A stretch of 64,000 nt of DNA from Kuschelorhynchus macadamiae (GCA_030620095.1 JAUTXW010002159.1:186001-250000), one strand, 5' to 3'; shown: positions 22,040-32,603, numbered from the stretch's first letter. The notes: generated from the letters alone by a model not told the origin. Made by a program: numbers and translations.

Positions 22040-24618
22040 TGCAGAAAAGAATAGGTTGTATAAAAGAAAAGTGTAACATTAAATTGGAGCCCAACCATAA
22101 GCCTGTTGTCAATCCTAAAGAAGGGTAGCTTTTCCTTTGATGGTTCCTTTAAAACATAGAGGAATTGACGAAGGAGAAAATTATTGAAAAGGTAGAAGGT
22201 CCATCTGATTGGGTTAATGCTCTTGTTTTAGTACGTAAACCAAATGGGAAATTGAGGATCTGTCTAGATCCAAGGGATTTAAACCTAGTAATTAAAAGAG
22301 AATTGTGTAAAATTCCAACTTTTGAGGAAATTTCTAGTAAATTAAATGGTGCTACTGTTTTTAGTACATTAGATGCCACCAATGGTTTTTATCAAATACC
22401 ACTAGATGAGGAGAGCTCAAAAATCTGCACTTTTGGGACTCCTTATGGTAGGTTTAAGTCTACCTTATGGCATTAAATGTGCTCCAGAAATATTCCAAGA
22501 ACGTTTCAGAAATATTTTTGATAACATTGAGGGTTCAGATATATATATTGATGATCTAATTATTTGGGGAAAAAATAAAGAAGAACACGACAGAAGGCTC
22601 AAAGTCCTGGAAACAGCAAGAAAAAATAATGTTCGATTTAATTTAGATAAGTGTAGGTTTGGTGAAAAACAAATTAAATACATGGGTCATTTAATAAATA
22701 ATAAGGGGATTAGATAATGGAAAGATTAAAGCAATTTCTGAAATTCCACACCCAAAAAACAAACAGGACATTCAAAGACTTTTAGGTATGCTCACATACG
22801 TAAGTAGGTTTATAAAAAACTTCTCGGATAATACTGAGCCGTTGAGAAGTTTATTGAAAAATGATGTAGAGTTTATTTGGGATGAAAATAAGGAGCAAGC
22901 GTTTGAGAATTTAAAAGAAGTTCTTACAACTAAACCTGTGTTGCAATTCTTTGATATTAATAAAATTTCAGTGATTTCTGTTGACTCTTCAAACTCAGGA
23001 GTAGGAGCTTGTCTTTTACAGGATAGTCTTCCATGTGCTTATGCTTCAAAAGCATTAACGGAAACACAACAAAGGTATGCACAAATAGAAAAGGAGCTTT
23101 ATGCTATCTGTTTTGGTTTAAATAAGTTTTACCAATATGTTTTTGGTAAAAAAAGTAGAGAGAGATCATCAACCTTTAATTTCCATTTTCAAAAAACCCT
23201 TAAATAGCTGTCCGGCAAGACTTCAAAGAATGCTATTACAGCTGCAAAAATTTGATTTTGAAGTGCAATATAAAAGAGGTAAAGATTTACTTTTAGCTGA
23301 TGCCTTGTCTCGGGCATATCTTTCTGAAAATGAATTTAAGGAACTTGATGATGATATAGAGTGTCAAGTATGTCTTATTAAGTTAGAATTAAATGCTACT
23401 CCAAGTAAAATTAATGAGTTCATGACTGAAACAGAAAAAGATCCAATTTTGAAAGATTTAAAAGAGGTTATTCTAAATGGTTGGCCCAATTCAAACAAAA
23501 AATTAAAAAATCATCTTAAAATATTTTGTCCTTATAAAACTACTTTAACTGTTGTAGATGGACTTATTTTTAAAAATCATTCTTTAGTAGTTCCTAAATC
23601 TATGCAGAATGAAATGTTGGATCGTATACATTATAGTCATTTAGGATTGAACAAATGTGTACTGGCTCAAGATTCTTTATTTTGGCCAGGAATGGTTGAT
23701 CAAATCAGACAGAGAATTTCAAATTGTCATCTTTGTTTAACATATGCGAATTCGCAAAATAGGGAACCTTTACATCCACATGAAATCCCTGACTTACCGT
23801 GGAATAAATTGGGTTGTGATATATTTGAAATAAAAGGTAAGAAATATCTCTTAATTATAGATTATTTCTCTAAGTATATTGAAATAGCTGATCTTAACAA
23901 TAATTTAACAACTCATTGTGTCATAAATAACTTAAAATCTATCTTTGCTAGACATGGAATTCCAGTTAAATTAGTAACAGATGGAGGTCCACAATTTACA
24001 TCACAAGTGTTTAGTCAATTTAGTAGGGAATGGGAATTTGAACACATTGTATCATCTCCAACATATGCTCAATCTAACGGTATGGCTGAAAGGCACATCC
24101 AAACTGTTAAAAAAATGTTTAAAAAAATTTGCGATGATAAAAAGGATGTATTCATGGCTCTTCTTCATTACAGATCAACACCTATTTTTGAAAACATATC
24201 TCCAGCCGAGATATTAATGTCTAGAAAGATTAGAACAAATTTATTGGTAACAAAAAATCAGTCAAAACCTAAAATACCTTATGAGTATAATAAGAGAGTT
24301 GTTTTAGATAAACAAAATTCACAACAAAAATATTATAACAGATCTTCAGCTAAAAACTTACCCGAACTAAAGGTTAATCAGAAAGTTTATGTCCAAAGGG
24401 AACCAAAAGGTAATTGGTTTCCCGGATATATTGTTGCAAAAATTAGAGATAGGACATACAAAATGCAAATGAATAATGGTTCGTTGCTTACAAGGAATCG
24501 TAGATTTATTAAGCCTTTAGGAAATAATCTGTTTTTAGAAAACCCTGAAGTAAGCCAAACCAATATTCATTGGCCGAAAGTCAGAATAAGAATAATGAGG
24601 AAGTCAGATATTATTTAG
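22040..24618 (+). pseudogene. Gypsy pol (RT, RNase H, integrase), frameshifted
   Basis: RT is recognised by SDWVNALVLVRKPNGKLRIC, STLDATNGFYQIPL (motif A) and IYIDDLIIW (motif C). RNase H is at about 22960-23200 (VDSSNSGVGACLLQ...YAQIEKELYAI). Integrase has the HHCC finger (HYSHLGLNKC...CHLC), then GCDIF, VTDGGPQF and MAERHIQT as the catalytic D, D, E. The frame breaks near 22130, 22445, 22715 and 23150, so no complete product is possible. The last part (23137-24618: end of RNase H, integrase) is open. The element is autonomous-type but inactive in this copy. Confidence 0.92.
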
Positions 24619-24857
24619 AGTTAGAGGAAAATGTTAATAATAATTTAGAGTTAGAGGAAAATGTTAATAATAGTTTAGAGTTCGTAGAAAATATAAGTGC
24701 AAGAAATAGGCTGCAGGAAATGAAAAGTGAAGAAAGTGTTAGTGAAAATAGCTCAGAAAGTGACAGTAGTAATTATGAAGAATGTATCACTATTATTGTC
24801 AACAAAAGTGATACAAGAGACACTGATTCATCAGATTCAGATTTGGAGACAAAATAA
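24570..24857 (+). other. Acidic tail frame after integrase
   Basis: An open frame overlapping the end of integrase encodes about 95 residues rich in Glu, Ser and Asp, including 2.5 copies of a 30-bp tandem repeat (LELEENVNN) at about 24616-24695. It could be the displaced C-terminus of pol, reached through one more frameshift. No function is known to me. Confidence 0.4.
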
Positions 24858-24944
24858 GAAAAACATACATTATATCGGGACGAATTTCAAAACCTCCTCC
24901 AAAACTGAATCTTTCGAAGTAGACTAGCAAGTAGTTATTCTCTT

Positions 24945-24956
24945 AAGAAAGGGGGA
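24945..24956 (+). promoter_or_regulatory. Polypurine tract
   Basis: AAGAAAGGGGGA lies immediately before the 3' LTR, the expected site for plus-strand DNA priming. Confidence 0.85.
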
Positions 24957-25147
24957 TGTAGAATGAGTTTAGTTATAGTTACGACTGTCTATTCTGTAGA
25001 CACGTATGACTTATAGCGAGAACTGTCAATTGTCTTGACAGACTGATCATGGCTTTATCAAGATGTAGTTTAACTTGGTCGTACTGAGAATTAAAACCAT
25101 ATCCAAATAAATATAATGTGCTTATTTTAATATACGAAACACGAACA
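24957..25147 (+). repeat. 3' LTR (191 bp)
   Basis: Same length as the 5' LTR, with three differences seen. Followed by the GTGGG duplication. Confidence 0.95.
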
Positions 25148-25162
25148 GTGGGTAACATTAAT

Positions 25163-26960
25163 TTACAAATCTGCAAAATGACGTCCATTTGCATCGAGAC
25201 ATTTTTGACAATTGGTGACTGTTTTTTGTACAACCCTGGTAAGTGTATTTCGGTTAATATTTCTAAATGTGTCTAGAACTCTTTGTCTCAGGATTTCTAT
25301 GGTCACGGGGGGATCAAATTCATAGATTTCATTCTTCGTGTGACTCCAGAGGTAGAAATCCAAGGACGACAGGTCAGGGGATCTAGGAAGCCAAGATATT
25401 GGACCATTTAAAGAAATTATTCTTTCGTCAAACTGCCCTCTTAAGAAGTTCCTGACTTGAATGGTATTGTGAGCCGGACATCCGTCTTGTTGAAACCAAG
25501 TTCTTAATTCATCTTCCGTTAGAATAGCTCGTAAGGCTGGTACAACCTGGTTTCGCAAAAGCTCTAGGTACCTCTACCCATTTAGGCTGTAGTCAAACAA
25601 AAATGGTCCAATAAGTCGATTTCCTGAAATGACTAATAATGTATAAATAGGTGCCCAACAGTCAATGGCGGCAGGGTCGGCCGGGTGGTACTAGAAACCA
25701 TAAATTATAAAGAGAAAATTATCTTTATTAAGAAGTAGATTTTTTTTTCCAAAAAATAATTATCGAAACATCCCGTTATGAATGAGCTTGTATACAATTG
25801 AAACCTATTCAGCATTATTATGAAAAAGAAAAACATATTTGGTTAGCGGGAAGTAATAGCCGTAATAAATTATTTTGTTGGTATTGCATATTAATTTCGG
25901 AAATACTAAATCAGTTTATTTCAGTGATATAATAATCTTAAAGAAGTACACCGTGCCTTAATAAAACATAAAATATCAAAAGAACAAACCCCTTGCACTT
26001 TAAAATCTAAATTAGTCGGAAATACAGCTGAACGCCTTTCTATAAATCATAATGACAATCGAAAAATAATTCGATATTTGACTAATATGGTATTTTTTTC
26101 ATAATGCAAGAACTAGGCTTCCCGGGTAATAATAAATCATTAAATTCAAACAAGATAATTTTAGAGAATTAGCTAAATCTGCAGAAAATTTAGATAAAGT
26201 GTTAATAAATTTATAGAACCCAATTCTATTTTTATAGGTCCTTCGAAACTACAATACAAAATGATTTTTAAAAAAAATGTAATACAATATCAAAGAAGTA
26301 ATTTCACTGACTTTTAGTATTATTAAAGAACTAAACAAAAAAAAAAAAAGATTATTATTTGATCATCATTTGGTGCCTATTTAAAAAAGATTACCAATGA
26401 TCCCACACCAAACATTACTTCCAAATCTGATCTGTAGACGTCTCTCTGCCACTTCGTGAGGATTTTGCACAGCCCAATGATGACGGTTGTGGCTATTAAA
26501 GACTCCACAATTCGTGAACCTGCTCTCATCGGACCACAAGACATGATTTACAAAATCAGGATTTTCATTACATCTCCTAGTATACCACTCACAGAACTGT
26601 AGTCCTCTTGGAAAATCAGTTTCCTTAAGTCCTTGTACTATTATGGGTTTGTATGGATGGTACTTATTCTTTTTTAAAACTCTCTGTACTGTTGATTTTG
26701 GCACATTAGTTTCCTGTTCTACAGTTCTTACCGATGCACTAGGGTTTTCGTTGATATCTTGTAAAATGTTTCTGTCTCTATTTTCGTTGTTATTATTGTT
26801 ATTATTGTATTGCTTCTGGATTGTTCGAAGGCACCATGGTTAATTAAATTAACTACATCTCCAAATACCTTGCTGAGGTAACGTCGGCGTTTCTGTATGA
26901 TTGAAAGTACAGAGCTAACATGTCAACCTTTTCTTCATTTGAATACGGAATGCCGGCCAT
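25163..26960 (-). pseudogene. Mariner D transposase, broken and interrupted
   Basis: The gene starts at the ATG at 26958-26960 (MAGIPYSNEEKVDMLALYF), similar in layout to mariner A. The helix-turn-helix part includes ENPSASVRTVEQETNVPKST. Catalytic motifs are LWSDESRF (26381-26704 segment) and, after the interruption, FQQDGCPAHN and SPDLSSLDFYLW, with 41 residues between the last two Asp (DD41D). The end is GRHFADL-stop at 25163. A roughly 710-bp insert with hAT features sits at about 25663-26375, and further stops occur near 26855 and 25575. Three lesions or more make it dead. Confidence 0.8.
25663..26375 (+). pseudogene. hAT-type transposase scrap inside mariner D
   Basis: It begins near CAATGGCGGCAGGGTCGG, which resembles a hAT terminus. 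Plus-strand codons then give IWLAGSNSRNKLFCW and, in another frame, LKEVHRALIKHKISKEQ. These match the N-terminal zinc-finger (TTF-type) region of hAT transposases annotated as zinc finger MYM-type 1-like. Many stops and frameshifts are present and the catalytic region is missing. End points are approximate and no 8-bp duplication was confirmed. Confidence 0.6.
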
Positions 26961-27104
26961 TTTCTATAGGTTTTGACAATTTATGTGTCAGATTTATGAT
27001 TTTATTGGGATAAAAGCGTACCTACTACTTATTAAAACACAGCTTTGATACTTTCAACTATTTAACTTCACGTCAAAGTCAAAATCCAATTTTGTTACAG
27101 ATAA

Positions 27105-27178
27105 ATCATGGCCTCCTTAGAAAAGCATTGAGAGCTAACATTACTCTAAATCACGGCCTCCTTAGAAAAAACTGAAAG
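27105..27178. repeat. Short tandem duplication
   Basis: Two imperfect copies of a unit of about 40 bp, each containing GGCCTCCTTAGAAAA and GAGAGCTAACATTAC/GAAAGCTAACTTTAC, lie head to tail in the right repeat of mariner D. The left repeat has one copy. Confidence 0.7.
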
Positions 27179-27477
27179 CTAACTTTACGAAGTGTAATAT
27201 TTCGATGATACTAAAATCATTAATGCATTTGTGAGATGTCACTAGATGGATATACTGGAATTAAAAGCTGTCCATTACTTTTCCAAGGCAAAGCACATAA
27301 CATTTTAAAACAAGTTGATAAGTGAATGACAGAACGGCCATTTTGAAGTAAAAACAATTGAAACCAAAGCTTTCTATTATTTCTACTATACTTAAGCCAG
27401 AGCGGATAATTTTTCCACGTTTTTTTCAAAATTATGGGATAATGGTTACAGTGACTTCTTAATAAACTAAAAATATA

Positions 27478-27648
27478 CAGGGTGTTCCATTTAAAATAAC
27501 AAAGCTGACGCTCATTTTCCCAATTTCCGATGTTCATATGTTTTTTTTTTATAACAAATTCTGACGATTCAGACTAAATCCTAAAACTTTTGTGTGTTGA
27601 AATTTTTTGATATCTTGAGAATTAAAGCGTATATAACCGAACACCCCG
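27478..27648. mobile_element. 171-bp MITE with mariner-type ends
   Basis: Ends CAGGGTGTTCC and (reverse complement) CGGGGTGTTCG are flanked by TA on both sides (27476-27477, 27649-27650). The interior shares TCCTAAAACTTTTGTG and a TTGAAATTTTTT-like stretch with the outer 185-bp block of the mariner A repeats. It is non-coding and sits in the tail of a minus-strand LINE. Confidence 0.75.
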
Positions 27649-27649
27649 T

Positions 27650-28045
27650 ACAATTCAGATTAAAGTTAGTAGGAATACAAATGTTAAAACAATCCACACT
27701 TCTATTCATGACATTGTTCCTCCCGATATCAGTGCGGCTCCTATTAATTAAGAACATATTGATGAACACGCGATGATGCAAGAAAATTAATTTTATTAGT
27801 AAGAATTTTATGTCCAAAGATCAAAGTTAGGTAAATTCTTCAGGTTTCCAGACTGTCTATATCCAATAAGTGCAATCTTTGCTGGTGCAAAAAGAGGTGT
27901 TTATCTATATTTAGTTTATAGAGTAGAAAATTATAAATTTTGTCTGAATGCTTTCGATTCTTTTGACATGTGTTGTGTAAAATGGAGACCATGACCAGAT
28001 GATACACCAGTACTCTAGGTGACTTCTTACTAATGAATAATATAG
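27650..28045 (-). pseudogene. LINE RT C-terminal fragment
   Basis: Minus-strand codons read SLVRSHLEYWCIIW, HVKRIESIQTKF, LLDIDSLETRR and RTDIGRNNVMNRSVDCFN in several frames. These are standard blocks of the C-terminal end of Jockey/CR1-type RT proteins. Frameshifts and stops separate them. The MITE at 27478-27648 inserted in its end. 28046-28439 to the right holds nothing recognisable. Confidence 0.7.
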
Positions 28046-28614
28046 CAGAAAATTTTGTATTTCTGAATTTTAAATTTAAAAATATTTTAAAATTGTATCA
28101 CAATATAGACTATTTTGAGCTTTAAGTATTATTATCTTATAAACTTTTATAAACATATATTGTATTCTTACATCAAGTCTCTATATAGTAGTGAAATAGA
28201 AAATTTGGTAGAAAATCTACTAAAATGTTGCAAAGGTATTCCTAACAAATAACAATTTTAATTTTAACATTTTTTTTTAATTTCTTTTTTAATTCAAAAC
28301 ATGCTTTATTATCATAAATAAAAAACATCAATATACTACTTTACCTTCAGTGTTAGATATAGAGTGGTCTCGTGTGCGTATGCAAATCGTTCTTCGCGTT
28401 GTTATGATATGTCGGTGAATTATTGTTCTGTAGACGGTTGTTTAAGTAAAATGATCATTTTTGAGGCTGTACGAAAGTTAACGACAATAGGCTTAAATGT
28501 CTTTGGAATCACTTCAGATCAAGGATCAAATTTTTTAAAATTGGTAAAAAGTGACTTAAAATTAACAGAGAACGTGCCATTTTTTTTTTGTAGACAATAT
28601 TAAACTTGTATATA

Positions 28615-28908
28615 CAGTGTGTATCAGCCAAATGGAATAAATTCGATAATAAATAAATGGGGGCGTGTTCGGAAAAACGCTTGGACTCGTCGATTGTTAT
28701 TTTTAGTTGCTCATTTTCCCCAATAAAAACTTTTTATACAGGGTGTGTCCTGTAACAGTGGTCAATGCCAACTTTCTTATTTCAAATGCAACACCCCGGA
28801 TATTATTTAATTTTTGGATTCTTTAGGAGATTCTAAATATATTTTATGTTCAATGTCCTATACCTATCTTCAACTATTTCGGCAATATTAAGTGTTTTCA
28901 AATTTATT
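28615..28908 (+). repeat. Left TIR of mariner C (294 bp)
   Basis: Made of a 122-bp outer arm (28615-28736), TA, and a 170-bp inner part starting CAGGGTGTGTCC (28739). Confidence 0.9.
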
Positions 28909-29229
28909 TTTATTTTATTTAATTCGAATTTATTATTATTCATGAAAGTGGCTCTGGTTACTGAACTATTTATTTGATTACAAAAATTCGCTACAACACA
29001 CTCAATACTTATTTACCATTTAGGTCTTCATATTAAGAATGTAAGCAAAAACCATTTTAGCGTTCCTTTTTATTGATATGGAACAAAAAGAGCCAGTTTT
29101 GTTTACTTTTAAGTTTTGTTTACTTTTGTGTAAAATGCCTGGCCTTTCTCTTTGCAAGACAGTAGTTGTCAGTGTCAGTGTCATAGTCTTTTGAATTTCG
29201 TTAACTGCATAATACCTAATATCAGAAAA

Positions 29230-30313
29230 ATGGTTCATTTAACAGAAATGCATAAAATAACAATTCTACAAATGATTGGTTATGGAGATAACACACGAAC
29301 ACAAGTGGAAGTTGCTCGCTTATTTCATGAAAAATTTCCAAATTTACCGCATATATCCCAAGGGACAATTAGTAAAATAGAAAAGCAGTTTCGCGAGCTT
29401 GGACATGTGAGGCAGATAAAAAAAGCAGCTGCCAATTCAATAAATGATGATACTAAATTGGATATTATGCTTGAGTTTGAGGAAAACCCACATATTTCTA
29501 GTCGACAAGCCGCCGCAATGTTCGATATTAGCCATTCGTCAATTATTCGAACATTAAAAGAAAATAAAATGCATCCCTATAAAGTGATACCAACTCAGGA
29601 GTTCATGGAAGACGATTATGATAGGAGAACTTATTTTTGTGAACAAATGATGGCTATGTTAGATAACAATGTTATTCAATTAGAACATGTTTTGTTTTCG
29701 GATGAGTGCACCTTTACACTTCACGGTCATGTAAATCGTCAAAATTGCCGCTATTGGTCTAGGGAAAATCCTCACTGGATCAGCGAAGAACATACTCAAT
29801 ATCCTGAAAAGGTTAATGTTTGGGCAGGAATTGTTAGGGATCATATCATAGGCCCCTTTTTCATTGACGGCGCGCAATTTGACAAATTTGTATCCGGATC
29901 CAGCAAACCCACAAGTTCCAGCGAATATGGTATGGTTTCAGCAAGATGGAGCACCGCCCCATTACCAAATTAATGTCCGGCAGTACCTCAACGGAATATT
30001 TCCAGATCGGTGGATAGGGAGACGAGGATCGATAGAATGGCCAGCGCGATCCCCTGATCTGACGCCATTAGACTTTTTCTTATGGGGACATATTAAAAAT
30101 GTTGTATACAAAACTAAACCCCTCGACTTAGCTGACTTAAGAAGACGAATAACGGTTGCGATTAGATCGGTCACGCCTGAGATGCTAAATAATTATGAAG
30201 AAATAAATAATTTTATTTCTTTAATCTTAATTTTTGCAATAAATTTGAAAACACTTAATATTGCCGAAATAGTTGAAGATAGGTATAGGACATTGAACAT
30301 AAAATATGTTTAG
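29230..30313 (+). pseudogene. Mariner C transposase (frameshifted, aberrant C-terminus)
   Basis: The start chosen is the ATG at 29230 (MVHLTEMHKITILQMIGYGD). The helix-turn-helix region includes SRQAAAMFDISHSSIIRTLK. Catalytic motifs are FSDECTF, FQQDGAPPHY and SPDLTPLDFFLWG, with 41 residues between the last two Asp (DD41D). No intron is needed where mariners A and B have one, because the frame is continuous across FEENPHISS. One frameshift lies near 29880. After VTPEMLNNYEE the normal C-terminus is lost and the frame runs into the right TIR, stopping at 30313. Confidence 0.85.
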
Positions 30314-30531
30314 AATCTCCTAAAGAATCCAAAAATTAAATAATATCCGGGGTGTTGCATTTGAAATAAGAAAGTTGGCATTGACCACTGTTACAGGACA
30401 CACCCTGTATAAAAAGTTTTTATTGGAGAAAATGAGCAACTAAAAATACCAATCGACGGGTCCAAGCGTTTTTCCGAACACGCCCCCATTTATTTATTAT
30501 CGAATTTATTCCATTTGGCTGATACACACTG
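30238..30531 (-). repeat. Right TIR of mariner C (294 bp)
   Basis: Inverted partner of 28615-28908, also 294 bp: inner part 30238-30407, TA, and outer arm 30410-30531 (122 bp). Confidence 0.9.
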
Positions 30532-31775
30532 TATATTTGACATACCTCATTTGCTTAAGTCGACTAGGAACAATAACCAAATGTTATCTAGAAACAATGT
30601 TCAATATGGATAAAATAAAACAATTTAAACTCGCTCCAAGATTAAGCAATACTTATATATACCCAAATAACTTTCAGAAAATGAAAGCTAAATGGACAAC
30701 GCAGGTCTTTAGCCATTCAGTGGCAGCAGCTATGCACACTTACATTAATTTTCAAATTCTACCAAAAGATGCTACAAGCACTGCTAATTTTATTCTGAAA
30801 ATGAATAATCTTTTTGATTTGCTAAATTCAAATAATCTCGAAAGTTGTCAAGCATTTATGGCAACTGAATCTCAAAAAAAAATTTTGAAAGAAATGGAAA
30901 ATTATTTTACGGATTTACATGTTGTAAATAGGGAAGGAAAAAATATAACAAAGCAAATGAAATTTATATTTGGATGGAGATTAACAATTAATTCTATTTT
31001 TGTTTTATGGGACATGCTAAAGGAAAGGGGGTATAAATATCTTTTCACTCGTAATTTAAACCAAGATTGCATCGAAACTGTTGCGGGAATGGTAAAAATC
31101 CAACTCCGGTGCAGTTTTGTAGAGCTTTTAAAAAATTATTTGTGTTGAGACATTTGGACCAAACTGAAGATGCCAACTGCATCGTTGATATCAGTGAAGT
31201 TCTTCTACATTTAGGAGAAGACTTAACTAATATTCAAAACAAAGAAAATTTATTTATACCTCCACTTCCTCACACGCCTCTTAAGGTATTTACCAATGAC
31301 TATGCAAACCTAAAAAATCCTGAAGGAAATGGTCTTGTATATGTAGCCGGGTATATTTTAAAAAAATGTTTGGTACAGTATACTTGTCAAAGGTAGTAAT
31401 TTTTTAAACTCAAATGGTTTACTTAATGACGAAACTATATTTTGTAGGCTTAAGGCATATAACACTGAAAAAAAACCATTTGGTGGGTTAACTATACCTA
31501 ATAAAGACATAGTAGATGCTATTTTAGACATGGAACATATTTTTATTAAAGATTTTAATAATATGGCTGGTCAAAATAGGGGCACAATATAAAAACAAAT
31601 TCTCTACTGTTAATTTCTATCATCCTTGCAAGGACTTTCCTAACGATTATTTTATCTCTTTTTATACAAGAGTTCGTATTTATTTTACACTGAAATTTTT
31701 CAATCAAGAAATAAAATGTAGCAAAGAGAGTAATAAAAATCAAACAGTTCAAAAATTAACTATTTTAAGAAATTT

Positions 31776-32372
31776 ATAATTTCGTTACTTATTTATTTTT
31801 CCTTGTTCACGTGTCAGAATTATCACTGATTTTATTTTAAATTATAAGTATTGAAATCTAAGGTAAGCAACCATTTTTGTTAAGGCCATCAGGTTTACAT
31901 CTAAGTTTTTTCTAGTTTTAGAGAAACATACATGGTCTCATAAAAATCAAACCAAGTTATCTCAGTTTAAAAAATCAAAAAACAAAATAAGTGACTGACA
32001 AGGTAGTTCACAACAACGCGAGGTATCAAACCCAACTTGTGTGTTTTTTTTTTAAATGGAATATACAGGTTGATATATCAGTTAAAGGAAAAATTTTAAC
32101 CTTAGTTCTGTAGTTGATGGTTTCCAATATACAAAGTTTTACAGTTACTTTATATATTTACTTTTTTTGATATACCTCGTACATTTCTAGAGATGCCTTG
32201 TTTGAAATTTGCATACAGTGTACTGGGACCAATGTCTATCAAATGGGTATCATAATTTTTAGGCAGATCTACAAAGTGTTATTTTTTCGAAGCCACAATC
32301 CCTTTAACCTTGTTAAACTCTTTACCTGGAGATGGCTCCCAAAAACAACACTCTGTAGATATTTTTTTTCTA
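31776..32372. other. Non-coding spacer
   Basis: AT-rich sequence. Weak mariner-end-like motifs (ATACAGGTTGATATATC near 32065, CATACAGTGTACTGGG near 32212) are present. No gene was recognised. Confidence 0.35.
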
Positions 32373-32603
32373 TTACAGCCAGTTTGTAGATATTAGTCTC
32401 AGTACACAACTCCCACATTCTTTTTTGTGAGAAACGCCTGCGATTGCTTGCGTGAGCAGCACGGTTTTGACCTCCAAATCTGATTGTAGTTTTGCCGGCT
32501 GATGGAACTTGTATGTTAATTCTGTAAACTTTGATTGTGCTGTGCCATCCTGTTCACTCTTTCGAGACAAAATGATCATAATGCCATAATTAAAACTTTT
32601 CAA
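32373..32603 (-). CDS. Unidentified open frame, possible exon
   Basis: An open frame of about 76 codons, possibly starting at MIILSRKSEQDGTAQSK, with normal-looking protein composition and a cysteine pair near the end (KKECGSCVLRLIST). Its central part reads FTELTYKFHQPAKLQ. It lies downstream of LSM2 on the same strand in a stretch that is slightly less AT-rich. I do not recognise a family. It could be a remnant of a host gene or of a transposon. Confidence 0.25.
   Translation of the reverse strand: MKSFNYGIMIILSRKSEQDGTAQSKFTELTYKFHQPAKLQSDLEVKTVLLTQAIAGVSHKKECGSCVLRLISTNWL

Larger units (their letters stand above)
20553..25147 (+). mobile_element. Ty3/Gypsy LTR retrotransposon with LTRs and TSD
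   Basis: Two 191-bp LTRs (TGT...ACA) enclose gag-protease and pol coding regions in the order protease, RT, RNase H, integrase, which defines Ty3/Gypsy. The 5-bp sequence GTGGG lies on both sides (20548-20552 and 25148-25152). The domain set and spacing resemble Mag-like elements, but that lineage call is tentative. Gag is open; pol carries several frame breaks. Confidence 0.95.
20332..27249 (-). mobile_element. Mariner D: mariner-like element split by Gypsy and hAT insertions
   Basis: A minus-strand transposase remnant (25163-26960) is flanked by diverged inverted repeats: about 20332-20445 and 27105-27249, sharing blocks such as TCTAGTGA.ATCTCACAA, ACACTTCGTAAA and AAGGAGGCC.TGATTTA. A complete Gypsy element sits between the 3' end of the gene and the left repeat, with GTGGG duplicated on either side. 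A hAT scrap sits in the middle of the gene. Outer limits are uncertain. Confidence 0.65.
28615..30531 (+). mobile_element. Mariner C: DD41D element with 294-bp TIRs
   Basis: The ends begin CAGTGTGTATCAGCC and are flanked by TA (28613-28614, 30532-30533). The inverted repeats are 294 bp each. Inside them a second set of mariner-like ends (CAGGGTGTGTCCTG) also flanked by TA begins at 28739 and ends at 30407. The interior encodes a plus-strand DD41D transposase. It is inserted in a P-element gene. Confidence 0.88.
28440..31775 (+). pseudogene. P-element transposase, 5'-truncated and split by mariner C
   Basis: The left part encodes FEAVRKLTTIGLNVFGITSD and QGSNFLKLVKSDLKL. The right part encodes IFDIPHLLKSTRNNN, SHSVAAAMHTYINF, ESCQAFMATESQKK and YLFTRNLNQDCIE, then NPTPVQFCRAFKKLFVLR and FYHPCKDFPNDYFISF. 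These are conserved blocks of P-type (THAP-containing) transposases, GTP-dependent enzymes. The N-terminal THAP DNA-binding domain is absent. The gene is cut by mariner C at a TA, and the codons on the two sides join in frame across that TA. Additional frameshifts occur near 30600, 31100 and 31395. P ends were not identified. Confidence 0.85.
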
